From: Mangrovicella endophytica
GTDB lineage: Bacteria; Pseudomonadota; Alphaproteobacteria; Rhizobiales; Rhizobiaceae
Direction: 5' to 3'
Assembly (NCBI RefSeq): GCF_002893625.1
Contig: NZ_PKMZ01000001.1
Coordinates: 496,001-560,000 of the forward strand
Length of the DNA stretch: 64,000 nt
A program made the translations under genes and the position numbers. Within the stretch, counting starts at the first letter, position 1, and each line of letters starts with the position of its first letter. The notes under the pieces are model-generated. The model did not search any database. It saw only the letters and a program-made list of their open reading frames with translations, and had not been told where the DNA came from. Below, piece after piece: positions 35,792-43,545 of this stretch.

Positions 35792-35864
35792 ACACACGAT
35801 CCTTGGTGTCGACCCGTCGCGCAGGCGGCGGGATCACGCGGCTCGACGAACCCACAGAGGCAGC

Positions 35865-36215
35865 ATGATGGCGCCACTCCTCCTGAAGATCGATCCGGCC
35901 TCCGTTCTGATGGAGACCGGCAGTCCGTTACAGGAGCGGGTGATCGCCGGTGCACCGGTTCATCGCACCTGGAACATCGAGGACACCGGCGACGGGCTCT
36001 ATGCCGGCATCTGGGAGTCGACCCCCGGCGAGTGGCGGGTGGAGTATACCGAGTGGGAATACTTCCACGTCCTCAGCGGCATCTCGGTGCTGACGGAAGA
36101 CGGCGGAGATGCCGTCACGCTCGGTGCCGGCGACAGCTTCGTCATTCGCCCTGGCTTCAAGGGCAGCTGGCGTGTCGAGGAGACGACCCGCAAGCACTAC
36201 GTCATCAGAACCTGA
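35865..36215 (+). CDS. Small cupin-domain protein
   Basis: 116-residue single-domain cupin (Cupin_3/EutQ-like). The core GIWESTPGEWRVEYTEWEYF is followed by HVLSGISVLTEDGG and LGAGDSFVIRPGFKGSWRVEE, the usual arrangement in this uncharacterised group. The ligand is unknown. ATG 35865 (or 35868) has GAGG close upstream. It is 73 bp behind metY and could be co-transcribed; a strong terminator follows. Confidence 0.85.
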   Translation: MMAPLLLKIDPASVLMETGSPLQERVIAGAPVHRTWNIEDTGDGLYAGIWESTPGEWRVEYTEWEYFHVLSGISVLTEDGGDAVTLGAGDSFVIRPGFKGSWRVEETTRKHYVIRT

Positions 36216-36235
36216 GAAGGCCCGCCAAGGTTGTA

Positions 36236-36273
36236 GAGGAAGGGGCGGACGCTACCGTCCGCCCGCCTTCCTC
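36236..36273. terminator. Long bidirectional terminator
   Basis: GAGGAAGG-GGCGGACG-CTAC-CGTCCGCC-CG-CCTTCCTC: an 8-bp outer and an 8-bp inner stem separated by a two-base bulge, placed exactly between the convergent cupin gene and the 79-residue protein gene, whose stop codon it touches. Confidence 0.7.
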
Positions 36274-36511
36274 AGTCCTTGGGATCCATCTTGCGGAAAG
36301 CCTCTAGCGTATCCTCGTCGGGTTCGCGCTTGGCGTCCGCCTGATCTTGGCGTTGGTTGTGCACCCGGTTCTGATCATTGCCTTGCAGCTTGTTGTCGCC
36401 CATCACGTCCGAAGCGATATCCGTCTGGCTAAGGATGCTGGGGTCGATCGTTCCCGAGGGCTTGTCGCCGCCCTTCGGTGCCGTGGTGTCGTTGTTCTTG
36501 TCGTCAGCCAT
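36272..36511 (-). CDS. Small hydrophilic hypothetical protein
   Basis: 79-residue, highly charged protein without Cys or hydrophobic segments (starts MADDKNNDTT, ends FRKMDPKD), probably disordered. No family is recognised. It starts 24 bp after the SOUL-protein stop on the same strand, with a GGAGAT-type ribosome site before the ATG, so the two are likely co-transcribed. Coding is supported by its tight packing and the terminator at its end. Confidence 0.65.
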   Translation of the reverse strand: MADDKNNDTTAPKGGDKPSGTIDPSILSQTDIASDVMGDNKLQGNDQNRVHNQRQDQADAKREPDEDTLEAFRKMDPKD

Positions 36512-36535
36512 GCCGATCTCCTTCGTTGGTGCTGA

Positions 36536-37558
36536 TTACCGCTCGACCTCGATCAGGATCTCGTTGCGGCGCATGAAGCCCGGCGTCCAGGGCGGGTTGT
36601 AGAAGGCGTATTGCGGGTCGCCCTTCTGCACCAGGTTCTGGTCCGACAGGTAGTTGTAGAGGGCCATCAGCTTCTTGCTGGCCAGCGAGGCGTTGAACGT
36701 GCCGGAGAAGCGGATCGCCACGACGCGCTTGGCCGGCATCTCCTTCAGCTCGACGTCGGAGCTCGCGGGCTGCGGCAGGCTGGTCGTGGTGTACTTCTTC
36801 GGCATGACGAAGCGCACGGCCCAGCCCTTGGTGCGTCCATCGCTTTCGGCGAGCTGCTGCAGCACTGGCACCGTCATCGGGATCTTCTTGCCCGAGCGGT
36901 TTCGCGCCGACACGTAGTCGTAGAGCGTCTCGAAGCCGCTGCGGCGCGCCTTCTCATGGTAGCCGCTCTTCACCGTCTCCGCGACGATCATGGCGTCGTA
37001 GTCGCGCACCTGGATCTCGCCATCGTCGCGCACGACGTCATAGTCGGGCTCCTCGCTATGATCGGCGATCTTCTTGGTGACATAGAAGGCGGTGCCGACG
37101 GCGATCACCGCGCCGCCGACGATCAGTGCGCCCGTCAGGTTCGGCCGTTCCCGCAGGAAGTCGAGGCCGCGCTGCGCCTCACGGCCGCGGCGGAAGCTTG
37201 CCAGACGCGGCAGCCGGAGATCCGGCAGGTAGGATGTCGCATCGTCGGCGCTGTCGCGAGCATAGGAGGCGCCACGCCGTGCGTACTGCCGCAGAGCGCG
37301 CAGCGAGTCGCGCGCATCGTCGGCGCTGGGCAGCGTCAGACCGGTCAGGAATTCGGGAAGATAACGCGACGCCGTGGAGCGCGACGAGCCCGGCATGGAC
37401 GGAAGGTGGTCGACCAACGCGCGGCGAGCCCGTTCCAGGCCACTCGGCCGTGGATTGAAGCGGTCGACGACCTGGGTCTCGAGATCCGAGATCCGGTCGC
37501 TGATGTCGCTCATGGCCTGTGCGAGACGGTCATAGGCCGAGGGATTGTCGCGGAACAT
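36536..37558 (-). CDS. SOUL heme-binding family protein, membrane-anchored
   Basis: 340-residue protein. Residues 1-130 are basic and helical; one membrane helix follows (about 143-160, GALIVGGAVIAVGTAFYVT); the C-terminal SOUL/HEBP domain (about 165-340) includes YDVVRDDGEIQVRDYDAMIV, KIPMTVPVLQQ and YNPPWTPGFMRRNEILIEV. SOUL proteins bind heme or related tetrapyrroles in eukaryotes; the bacterial role is unclear. GGAG lies 8 bases before ATG 37558. Confidence 0.88.
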   Translation of the reverse strand: MFRDNPSAYDRLAQAMSDISDRISDLETQVVDRFNPRPSGLERARRALVDHLPSMPGSSRSTASRYLPEFLTGLTLPSADDARDSLRALRQYARRGASYARDSADDATSYLPDLRLPRLASFRRGREAQRGLDFLRERPNLTGALIVGGAVIAVGTAFYVTKKIADHSEEPDYDVVRDDGEIQVRDYDAMIVAETVKSGYHEKARRSGFETLYDYVSARNRSGKKIPMTVPVLQQLAESDGRTKGWAVRFVMPKKYTTTSLPQPASSDVELKEMPAKRVVAIRFSGTFNASLASKKLMALYNYLSDQNLVQKGDPQYAFYNPPWTPGFMRRNEILIEVER

Positions 37559-37779
37559 CCGGTTACTCCTGCAGGTTTCGCGCGGCCGGACGACGAGCGG
37601 CGGTAAGGATGTCTCCGCCACCTGTGCTCTCTGGACCGGCTTTGCTCATCAACGCCCGCTGCGGTGCTTGGTTGCACCTCGCTACCAATTCCGCCGAACT
37701 TGGGCCCGCCGCATGGTGAATGGATCGCGAGCAAAGCGCGAGGCCGCCAACCGCGTGGCGATACGCAACCTTCTCGGAG

Positions 37780-37860
37780 GATGCGGATTAAGGAAGCATC
37801 GGGTTTTCCATGACCTGATACTCCAGCAATTTCGGGCGGCCTCGGGCCGCCCATTTTTTT
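37780..37860 (+). ncRNA. Candidate small RNA with intrinsic terminator
   Basis: A non-coding stretch shows the layout of a trans-acting sRNA: GATGC/GCATC (37780-37800) and the 7-bp hairpin ATCGGGT/ACCTGAT with loop TTTCCATG (37798-37819), then unpaired ACTCCAGCAATTTC, then a perfect 8-bp GC hairpin GGGCGGCC-TCG-GGCCGCCC with seven T (37834-37860). No gene ends just upstream on this strand, so the terminator needs another transcript. The 5' end is a guess. It may belong to a known rhizobial sRNA family, which I cannot confirm. Confidence 0.5.
37834..37860 (+). terminator. Rho-independent terminator of the candidate sRNA
   Basis: GGGCGGCC-TCG-GGCCGCCC followed by A and seven T, on the plus strand, 93 bp before the SRPBCC gene. 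It is textbook in form and has no protein-coding gene directly ahead of it on the same strand. Confidence 0.85.
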
Positions 37861-37952
37861 GGGCCGCTCCCTCTCCTCGAGGACGTCGGGGCCTGTGCAC
37901 CCTGACGCGACGCGCTACCCTCCGCTCGGGCGCCGTCTGGGAGGATAAGCGA

Positions 37953-38435
37953 ATGACCAAGGCATTGGGGATGTCGGCGCTCGTCGTCGGCTTGGCACTG
38001 GGGGCATCGCCGGCGCTGGCGCTGGATGTGAGCCGCAGCATCGACGTCGATGCCGCGCCGGAAAAGGTCTGGGCGGTGATCGGCGGCTTCTGCGGAATCG
38101 CCTCGTGGCATCCCGTCGTCAAAGGCTGCCAGGAATCGAACGAGGGCGGAAAAGACGTACGTCTGCTGACGCTCGACGGTGGCGGCCTCCTGAAGGAACA
38201 GCTCGTCAGCCGTGACGAGGCCGGCATGGGATATACCTACACCATCCTTGAAGGGCCGCTGCCGGTACAGAACTACCAGTCGACGATCGCCGTGAAGCCC
38301 GGTGGCGCCGGCTCCACGATCGTCTGGCAGGGCAGCTTCGATGCCAAGGGCGCGCCGGATGCCGAGGCGACGTCGGTCATCGCCGGCATCTACGACGCCG
38401 GACTGAAGACCATCGCCAAAGAGGCGAAGCGCTAG
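37953..38435 (+). CDS. Secreted SRPBCC-fold (polyketide cyclase-like) protein
   Basis: 160-residue protein with a cleavable signal peptide (about residues 1-24, ending A-L-A-L) and a START/Bet v1-like SRPBCC domain: VSRSIDVDAAPEKVWAVIGG, WHPVVKGC, YTYTILEGPLPVQNYQ and STIVWQGSFDAKG. Such proteins bind small hydrophobic ligands; a periplasmic location is inferred. GGGAGGA lies about 8 bases before ATG 37953. It is followed by a 12-bp stem hairpin. Confidence 0.88.
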   Translation: MTKALGMSALVVGLALGASPALALDVSRSIDVDAAPEKVWAVIGGFCGIASWHPVVKGCQESNEGGKDVRLLTLDGGGLLKEQLVSRDEAGMGYTYTILEGPLPVQNYQSTIAVKPGGAGSTIVWQGSFDAKGAPDAEATSVIAGIYDAGLKTIAKEAKR

Positions 38436-38465
38436 GCGCAGCCGTCCCGCCTCGACCACATGGCG

Positions 38466-38499
38466 GCAGGCTCCGCAACCGCAATGCTGCGGAGCCTGC
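38466..38499 (+). terminator. 12-bp stem hairpin after the SRPBCC gene
   Basis: GCAGGCTCCGCA and TGCGGAGCCTGC pair perfectly over 12 bp around a 10-base loop, 30 bp after the SRPBCC stop. There is no T-run, so it may stabilise the mRNA end or assist Rho-dependent ending. Confidence 0.5.
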
Positions 38500-38764
38500 G
38501 ATGGACTCGATCGCTGATCTCTCCGGTTGATCTGCCGCCTTGCGACAGCACCGGAGACGCGGATCGGCCCTGAAGCAACCTGATGCTCGCTCAGGCAGAC
38601 CGAGGCAGGGCGAGGGCGCCAATTGTGCCGTTGCGTCGTGACGCCAGCATCTGGTTCATAAAGGCGAACGTTTGGGGTTATAATCTTAAGCAAAGCGCAA
38701 ACAATTTCAGTGAGCCTAAGCAACGGGATGGAGCCGAGCTTCTTCGGCATGAGGGGAAATACCC
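38500..38764. other. Intergenic leader of the GGDEF-EAL gene
   Basis: Together with the hairpin this gap spans 329 bp (38436-38764). No gene is visible. The AT-rich 3' part contains a perfect TATAAT at 38679-38684 with TTCATA 18 bases upstream (38655-38660), a likely promoter for the GGDEF-EAL gene. Confidence 0.5.
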
Positions 38765-40390
38765 GTGAGGCTCTTCAAGTCGACCAACGACCGCTCCGTG
38801 CATCCGCTCGAACGAGCCTACGCCGTGGGTGGCGTTGCTCTCGGATACGGGCTGTGGGCGTTTGGCTTCCTCACCGACATGCAGGTGCGGGACTGGCGCG
38901 GCCTCGACGGCTCTGTGAGTGGAACGTTCTCCTCCACCCTGATGCACGCAATGCTGCTGATCCTGCCATTGCTGCTCGGGCGGATCTTCCTTGGCATCGG
39001 CCGGCGGGAACGGGAGATGCGCGATCGCGTGGCGCAGATGAGCCAGGCCGAGGAGATCATGCGCCTGCGGGCCGATCGTGACCCGCTGACCGACCTCTTC
39101 AACCGCGGCTATCTCACGCGCAGGCTCGAGGAGGGGATCGCGACCGGCCAGTGGCAGCGACGCGGCGTGCTCATCTACATGCTCGATCTCGACGACTTCA
39201 AGCACATCAACGACACCTTCGGGCACCGCGCCGGGGACATCGTGCTCATCGAGATCGCCAAGCGGCTGAAGCAACTGTGCCGCGGCGACGACTTCGCAGC
39301 CCGTCTCGGCGGCGACGAGTTCCTGGTGATGCACTTCCCCCTCGAGGGGGAGGACCCCGGCGGGTTCGGCACGCGCATCATCGAGGCCGTCTCGCGCGAT
39401 GTCCTTTACGAGGACATTCGCATCATTGCCGGCACCAGCATCGGCATCGCTCGCGTCGGCGATGACGGCCGGACCTGGTCCGACGTCATCCGCTCGGCCG
39501 ACGTCGCCCTCTACCATGCCAAGGCGGAGCCGCTCAGCGCCTACCGCATCTTCGCGCCGGAGATGAAGCGTCAGAAGGACGAGCAGGCCATCCTCGAAGC
39601 GGAGATGCGCACCGGCCTCGATCGCGGCGAGTTCGAACTTTACTACCAGCCGATCTACGGCGCCGCGAGCGGCGCGATCCGAAGCTTCGAGGCGCTGGTG
39701 CGCTGGAACCACCCGGACCGTGGTCTGGTGCCGCCGATGGATTTCATCCCGGCCGCCGAGAGTTGCGGCCTCATCGTGCGCATGGGCCGGATGATCCTTC
39801 TCGATGCCTGCCGCACCGCGGCGGGCTGGCCGAAGCCGGTTGGCATCTGCGTCAACCTCTCGCCGGTGCAGTTCAAGGACACCAATCTGGTGGAGACTGT
39901 CCGGCAGGCGCTTGCCGTCAGCGGCCTCGCACCGGGGCGGCTCGATCTCGAGATCACCGAGTCGCTCTTGCTGGAGCCGAGTCCGCGCATCCTGAAGACG
40001 GTGGATGCCCTGCGCGAGATGGGCGTGCGCATCACCATGGACGACTTCGGCACCGGCTTCTCCAGCATCAACAATCTCAGGCGCTTCCGCTTCGACCGCC
40101 TGAAGATCGACCGCTCCTTCACCCGCGACGTGACGACCACCGGTGCCGATGATGCCGAGATCGTTCGCACGATCGTGCGGCTGTCGCGCACGCTGCGGAT
40201 GGAGACGATCCTGGAAGGCGTCGAGACGGAGGATCAACTGGCGTTCGCGCGGAGCGAAGGGCTGACCGAGGTGCAGGGCTACTATTGCGCCAGACCCATG
40301 CGCGCGCCGGACGTCGCAAGGTTGCTCGCCGAACGAAATCAGGCGGGCAACGGCACCGACACGGCGGACGCCGAGGCATCGGCGGCCTGA
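38765..40390 (+). CDS. Membrane GGDEF-EAL c-di-GMP enzyme
   Basis: 541-residue protein with two N-terminal membrane helices (about 18-36 and 58-78), a GGDEF domain (about 95-265) and an EAL domain (about 280-525). The cyclase site RLGGDEF is intact and RGDD five residues ahead of it is a complete I-site for product inhibition. EAL elements are intact (SFEALVRWNHP, VNLSPVQF, LEITESLLLE, MDDFGTGFSS, RLKIDRSF, LEGVET, VQGYYCARP). Start GTG 38765 has GAGGGG about 8 bases upstream. It may be cyclase, esterase or both. Confidence 0.93.
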   Translation: MRLFKSTNDRSVHPLERAYAVGGVALGYGLWAFGFLTDMQVRDWRGLDGSVSGTFSSTLMHAMLLILPLLLGRIFLGIGRREREMRDRVAQMSQAEEIMRLRADRDPLTDLFNRGYLTRRLEEGIATGQWQRRGVLIYMLDLDDFKHINDTFGHRAGDIVLIEIAKRLKQLCRGDDFAARLGGDEFLVMHFPLEGEDPGGFGTRIIEAVSRDVLYEDIRIIAGTSIGIARVGDDGRTWSDVIRSADVALYHAKAEPLSAYRIFAPEMKRQKDEQAILEAEMRTGLDRGEFELYYQPIYGAASGAIRSFEALVRWNHPDRGLVPPMDFIPAAESCGLIVRMGRMILLDACRTAAGWPKPVGICVNLSPVQFKDTNLVETVRQALAVSGLAPGRLDLEITESLLLEPSPRILKTVDALREMGVRITMDDFGTGFSSINNLRRFRFDRLKIDRSFTRDVTTTGADDAEIVRTIVRLSRTLRMETILEGVETEDQLAFARSEGLTEVQGYYCARPMRAPDVARLLAERNQAGNGTDTADAEASAA

Positions 40391-40472
40391 TCAGGGCCGT
40401 CGCAGCTTTCTGCGCCGGCTGCGCCCTGTCGCAACCGTCGCGGTCGTGAGCGGCCGGTGATCGTGCTGTCGG

Positions 40473-41369
40473 TCAATACGACCAGGTCCGCGCCTTCGAG
40501 ATCAGGAAGTCTCGGAAGACCTTGAGCTTGGCGGCGCTGCGAAGCTGCTCCGGATAGCAGAAGTAGGTGTCGAAGGCAGGTGTCTCGACCTCCGGTAGAA
40601 GCTGGACGAGCTTCGCCCGCTTGTCGATCATGTAGTCCGGGAGGAGGCCGATGCCGATGCCGCTCTCGATCGCCGAGCGGATCGACATGAGGTTGTTGAT
40701 CTGCAGCACCGGCGAGCGCGTATGGCCTTCCGGAAGTCCGACGGTCTCGAGCGCGTTGAGATTGCGCAGATAGGTCGGCGCGGGCTCGCCGAAGGTGATG
40801 AGCCGGTGATTGTCGAGATCCTCGATCGTCTTCGGCTGCCCGAAGCGCTCGATGTAGATCGGGGCGGCATAGACATGCATATGCACGGTGAACAGCCGGC
40901 GCTGGATCAGCTCCGGCTGCTGCGGCTGGCGCAGGCGGATGGCCGCGTCCGCCTTGCGCATGGTGAGGTCGATTTCCTCATTGTCGAAAACGAGCTGCAG
41001 CTCGACATCGGGATAAAGCTCCAGGAACTCCTTGGCGCGTTCGGTCAACCAGCCCGAGCCAAGCCCGACCGTCGTCGTCACCCGCAGCTTGCCGCTCGGC
41101 TTCTCCCGCGTCTCGGTCAACTGCATGCGGACCATTTCGAGCCGCTTCAGCACGTCGCCGGCCGTCTGGAACAGGAGCTCGCCCTGCTCGGAGAGCACGA
41201 GGCCGCGGGCATGGCGGTGGAAGAGGGGAGCGCCGATCTCCTGCTCCAGCGCGGCGACCTGCCGGCTGATCGCGGACTGGCTGAGATTCAGCGAATCCGC
41301 GGCATGCGTGAACGAGCCGGCTTCGGCTGCTGCATGGAAGATGCGCAGCTTGTCCCAGTCCAACGCCAT
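40473..41369 (-). CDS. LysR-family regulator, LsrB/VtlR-like
   Basis: 298-residue LysR regulator: helix-turn-helix in residues 1-62 (MALDWDKLRIFHAAAEAGSF, LNLSQSAISRQVAALE) and an effector domain after residue 92. The N-terminal sequence and position beside trxB match the LsrB/VtlR group, which controls oxidative-stress, envelope and small-RNA genes in Sinorhizobium, Agrobacterium and Brucella. Only one Cys is present (Cys271), notable because redox-active cysteines have been reported for S. meliloti LsrB. ATG 41369 begins the conserved N terminus. It follows trxB by 53 bp on the same strand. Confidence 0.9.
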   Translation of the reverse strand: MALDWDKLRIFHAAAEAGSFTHAADSLNLSQSAISRQVAALEQEIGAPLFHRHARGLVLSEQGELLFQTAGDVLKRLEMVRMQLTETREKPSGKLRVTTTVGLGSGWLTERAKEFLELYPDVELQLVFDNEEIDLTMRKADAAIRLRQPQQPELIQRRLFTVHMHVYAAPIYIERFGQPKTIEDLDNHRLITFGEPAPTYLRNLNALETVGLPEGHTRSPVLQINNLMSIRSAIESGIGIGLLPDYMIDKRAKLVQLLPEVETPAFDTYFCYPEQLRSAAKLKVFRDFLISKARTWSY

Positions 41370-41422
41370 CTGACCTCGTCCCCCCTTGGCCGGAGCGAAC
41401 CGCCCGTCGGGCGGTTGCGCCG

Positions 41423-42394
41423 TTATTCCGCGGCTTGTCGCTCTTCGTCCAGGTGGAGCGCTGCCAGCCACTTCTCCGCCTCGAGTGCGGCCATGCATCC
41501 GAGGCCGGCTGCCGTCACGGCCTGGCGGTACACATCGTCTGCGACGTCGCCAGCGGCAAAGACGCCCGGAATGGAGGTTCGCGTGCTGCCGGGCTCGACC
41601 CAGAGATAGCCGGACGGCTTCTGCTTCAGCTGCCCTACGAACAGCTCCACGGCCGGGGCATGGCCGATGGCGACGAAGACGCCGTCCGTCGGCTTTTCCG
41701 TCACCTCACCGGTGACGGTGTCGCGCAGGCGGATACCGGTGACAGACTTCAGCGGCTTGGTGCGGCCGACGATCTCCTCGACCTCGGCGTTCCAGATGAC
41801 GTCGATATTGGCGCTGGCATGCAGGCGGCTCTGCAGGATCCGCTCGGCGCGCAGCGAGTCGCGGCGGTGTACCAGCGTCACATGCCGGGCGATATTGGAG
41901 AGGTAGAGCGCTTCCTCGACGGCCGTGTTGCCGCCACCGACCACGACGACGTCGCGACCCTTGTAGAAGAAGCCGTCGCAGGTGGCACAGGCCGAGACGC
42001 CGAAGCCCTGGAAGGTGTTCTCGCTATCGAGGCCGAGCCACTTCGCCTGCGCCCCAGTCGCGATGATCAGCGCGTCGCAGGTGTAGCGCGTGCCGGAATC
42101 GCCCTTCAGGCGGAACGGCCGCTGCGACAGGTCCGCCTCGACGACGAGGTCGCTCGCGATCTCGGTGCCGACATGCAGCGCCTGCGCTTTCATCTGCTCC
42201 ATCAGCCACGGACCCTGGATCGGGTCTGCGAAGCCTGGATAGTTCTCGACGTCGGAGGTGATGGTCAGCTGACCGCCCTCCTGCAGGCCGGCGACCAGCA
42301 GGGGCTTCATCATGGCGCGGGCGGCATAGATCGCCGCTGTATAGCCGGCAGGCCCGGAGCCAAGGACGATGATCTCGGCGTGGCGTTCGGACAT
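41423..42394 (-). CDS. trxB: Thioredoxin-disulfide reductase
   Basis: 323-residue flavoenzyme that reduces thioredoxin with NADPH. FAD-binding VLGSGPAGYTAAIYAARA, redox-active Cys136-x-x-Cys139 (SACATCDGFF), NADPH-binding GGGNTAVEEAL and HRRDSLRAE, and the second FAD motif GVFAAGDVADD are intact. ATG 42394 gives the standard length. It precedes the LsrB-like regulator, a conserved rhizobial pairing. Confidence 0.97.
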   Translation of the reverse strand: MSERHAEIIVLGSGPAGYTAAIYAARAMMKPLLVAGLQEGGQLTITSDVENYPGFADPIQGPWLMEQMKAQALHVGTEIASDLVVEADLSQRPFRLKGDSGTRYTCDALIIATGAQAKWLGLDSENTFQGFGVSACATCDGFFYKGRDVVVVGGGNTAVEEALYLSNIARHVTLVHRRDSLRAERILQSRLHASANIDVIWNAEVEEIVGRTKPLKSVTGIRLRDTVTGEVTEKPTDGVFVAIGHAPAVELFVGQLKQKPSGYLWVEPGSTRTSIPGVFAAGDVADDVYRQAVTAAGLGCMAALEAEKWLAALHLDEERQAAE

Positions 42395-42568
42395 GGTACG
42401 AGTCTCGCGTGATGGCGTGCGGCAGATGGCGACGGGATCGACTGCGATCAATAGACGAGGGGTGGCGGCGCCGCAACATTCCGGCCCATCTGCCGGATTG
42501 CTGGAGGGTGAACGAGTCTTTAAGAGCCCCGTAGAAGTGCAACTGCCGTTCTTCGTCCGGAGGCTTCC

Positions 42569-43489
42569 ATTCGTATCGCTGCGCCAGCATCGACCGCCGG
42601 TACTCCGTCGACGGCAGAGCGGCGCACCTCGTCTGGCGTTGCGGCGGCGGGTCGCGGCGTCGCTGCGGGCGATGCGTCGGGCGGTTCGATCGAGATCGCC
42701 ATCATCAATCTCGATCGTGCCGTGGACCGCCGGACTTTCATGGAGCGTCAGGCGGAGCTTCTCGGCTTTCCGCTGACACGCCTGCGCGCCGTCGAGGCGG
42801 GGGACATCACCGTTGCCGATTACCGTCGGCTGTCGCGGCAGTGGGAGCGGCCGATGACCCGCAACGAGTTGGCCGCCTTCCTGTCGCACCGAGCGCTCTG
42901 GGAACGCGCGGCGGGCTCGACTGGCGGCATGGTGATCATGGAGGACGACGCGGTGCTGTCGCCGCGCTTCATCAGCGTCATCGAGCGGCTGCCGGACGGC
43001 TTCGACCTCATCAATCTCGAAACCGTGGGGCGGCGCAAGTTCCTGGGCCGCAAGCCTGCTGCATCATTCGACGACTTCAGACTGACGCCGGTGGTCCGCG
43101 AGAAGTCGGGTGCCGGGGCCTATTTCCTTTCGCCGGTCGGTGCGCGCAAGCTGCTGGCGCTCGCCGGAACACGGGTGGCGCCGGCCGACGCCTTCATGTT
43201 CGGCGTGGCGCGGCTGAAGATCGCGCAGATCGAGCCGGCCTTGACGATGCAGGTGCACCTTCTCGCTGAGCGCGGCATCGACGCCGGCATGGTCACGCAG
43301 ACCTCGATCCATCAGCCGCGCCAGAAGCTGCCTCTGACCCTGAGCAATCTGCCGTTCCACTGGCGCCGCAGCCTGACCCAGGTGGCGCTGCTGGGCGTCC
43401 AGGTCCGCCGGCTCATCGACGCCGACTTCCGCGCGCCGGCCTTCAACGAGCACGAATTCCGTTCGTTCCTGCCGATCGCTATGGGCTGA
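42569..43489 (+). CDS. Glycosyltransferase family 25 (LPS type), unusual start
   Basis: LOS/LPS-type glycosyltransferase 25. The conserved opening IEIAIINLDRAVDRRTFMER and the later MTRNELAAFLSHRALWE, MVIMEDDAVLS (E-D-D) and GAGAYFLSPVGARKLL are clear. The first ATG/GTG/TTG (GTG 42722) would delete IAIINLDRA, and the frame is open back to the TAA at 42521 with none of those codons before it. An ATT at 42569 has a perfect GGAGG 5 bases upstream, so I give that start (306 residues, with an Ala/Gly-rich first 40). A sequencing error or decaying 5' end are alternatives. It is divergent from trxB. Confidence 0.75.
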   Translation: MRIAAPASTAGTPSTAERRTSSGVAAAGRGVAAGDASGGSIEIAIINLDRAVDRRTFMERQAELLGFPLTRLRAVEAGDITVADYRRLSRQWERPMTRNELAAFLSHRALWERAAGSTGGMVIMEDDAVLSPRFISVIERLPDGFDLINLETVGRRKFLGRKPAASFDDFRLTPVVREKSGAGAYFLSPVGARKLLALAGTRVAPADAFMFGVARLKIAQIEPALTMQVHLLAERGIDAGMVTQTSIHQPRQKLPLTLSNLPFHWRRSLTQVALLGVQVRRLIDADFRAPAFNEHEFRSFLPIAMG

Positions 43490-43545
43490 ACCGGCGGCTT
43501 CGCGCCCGTCGTTTGCCGACGACAACTGGCCGCCGCTCGCCGTCC

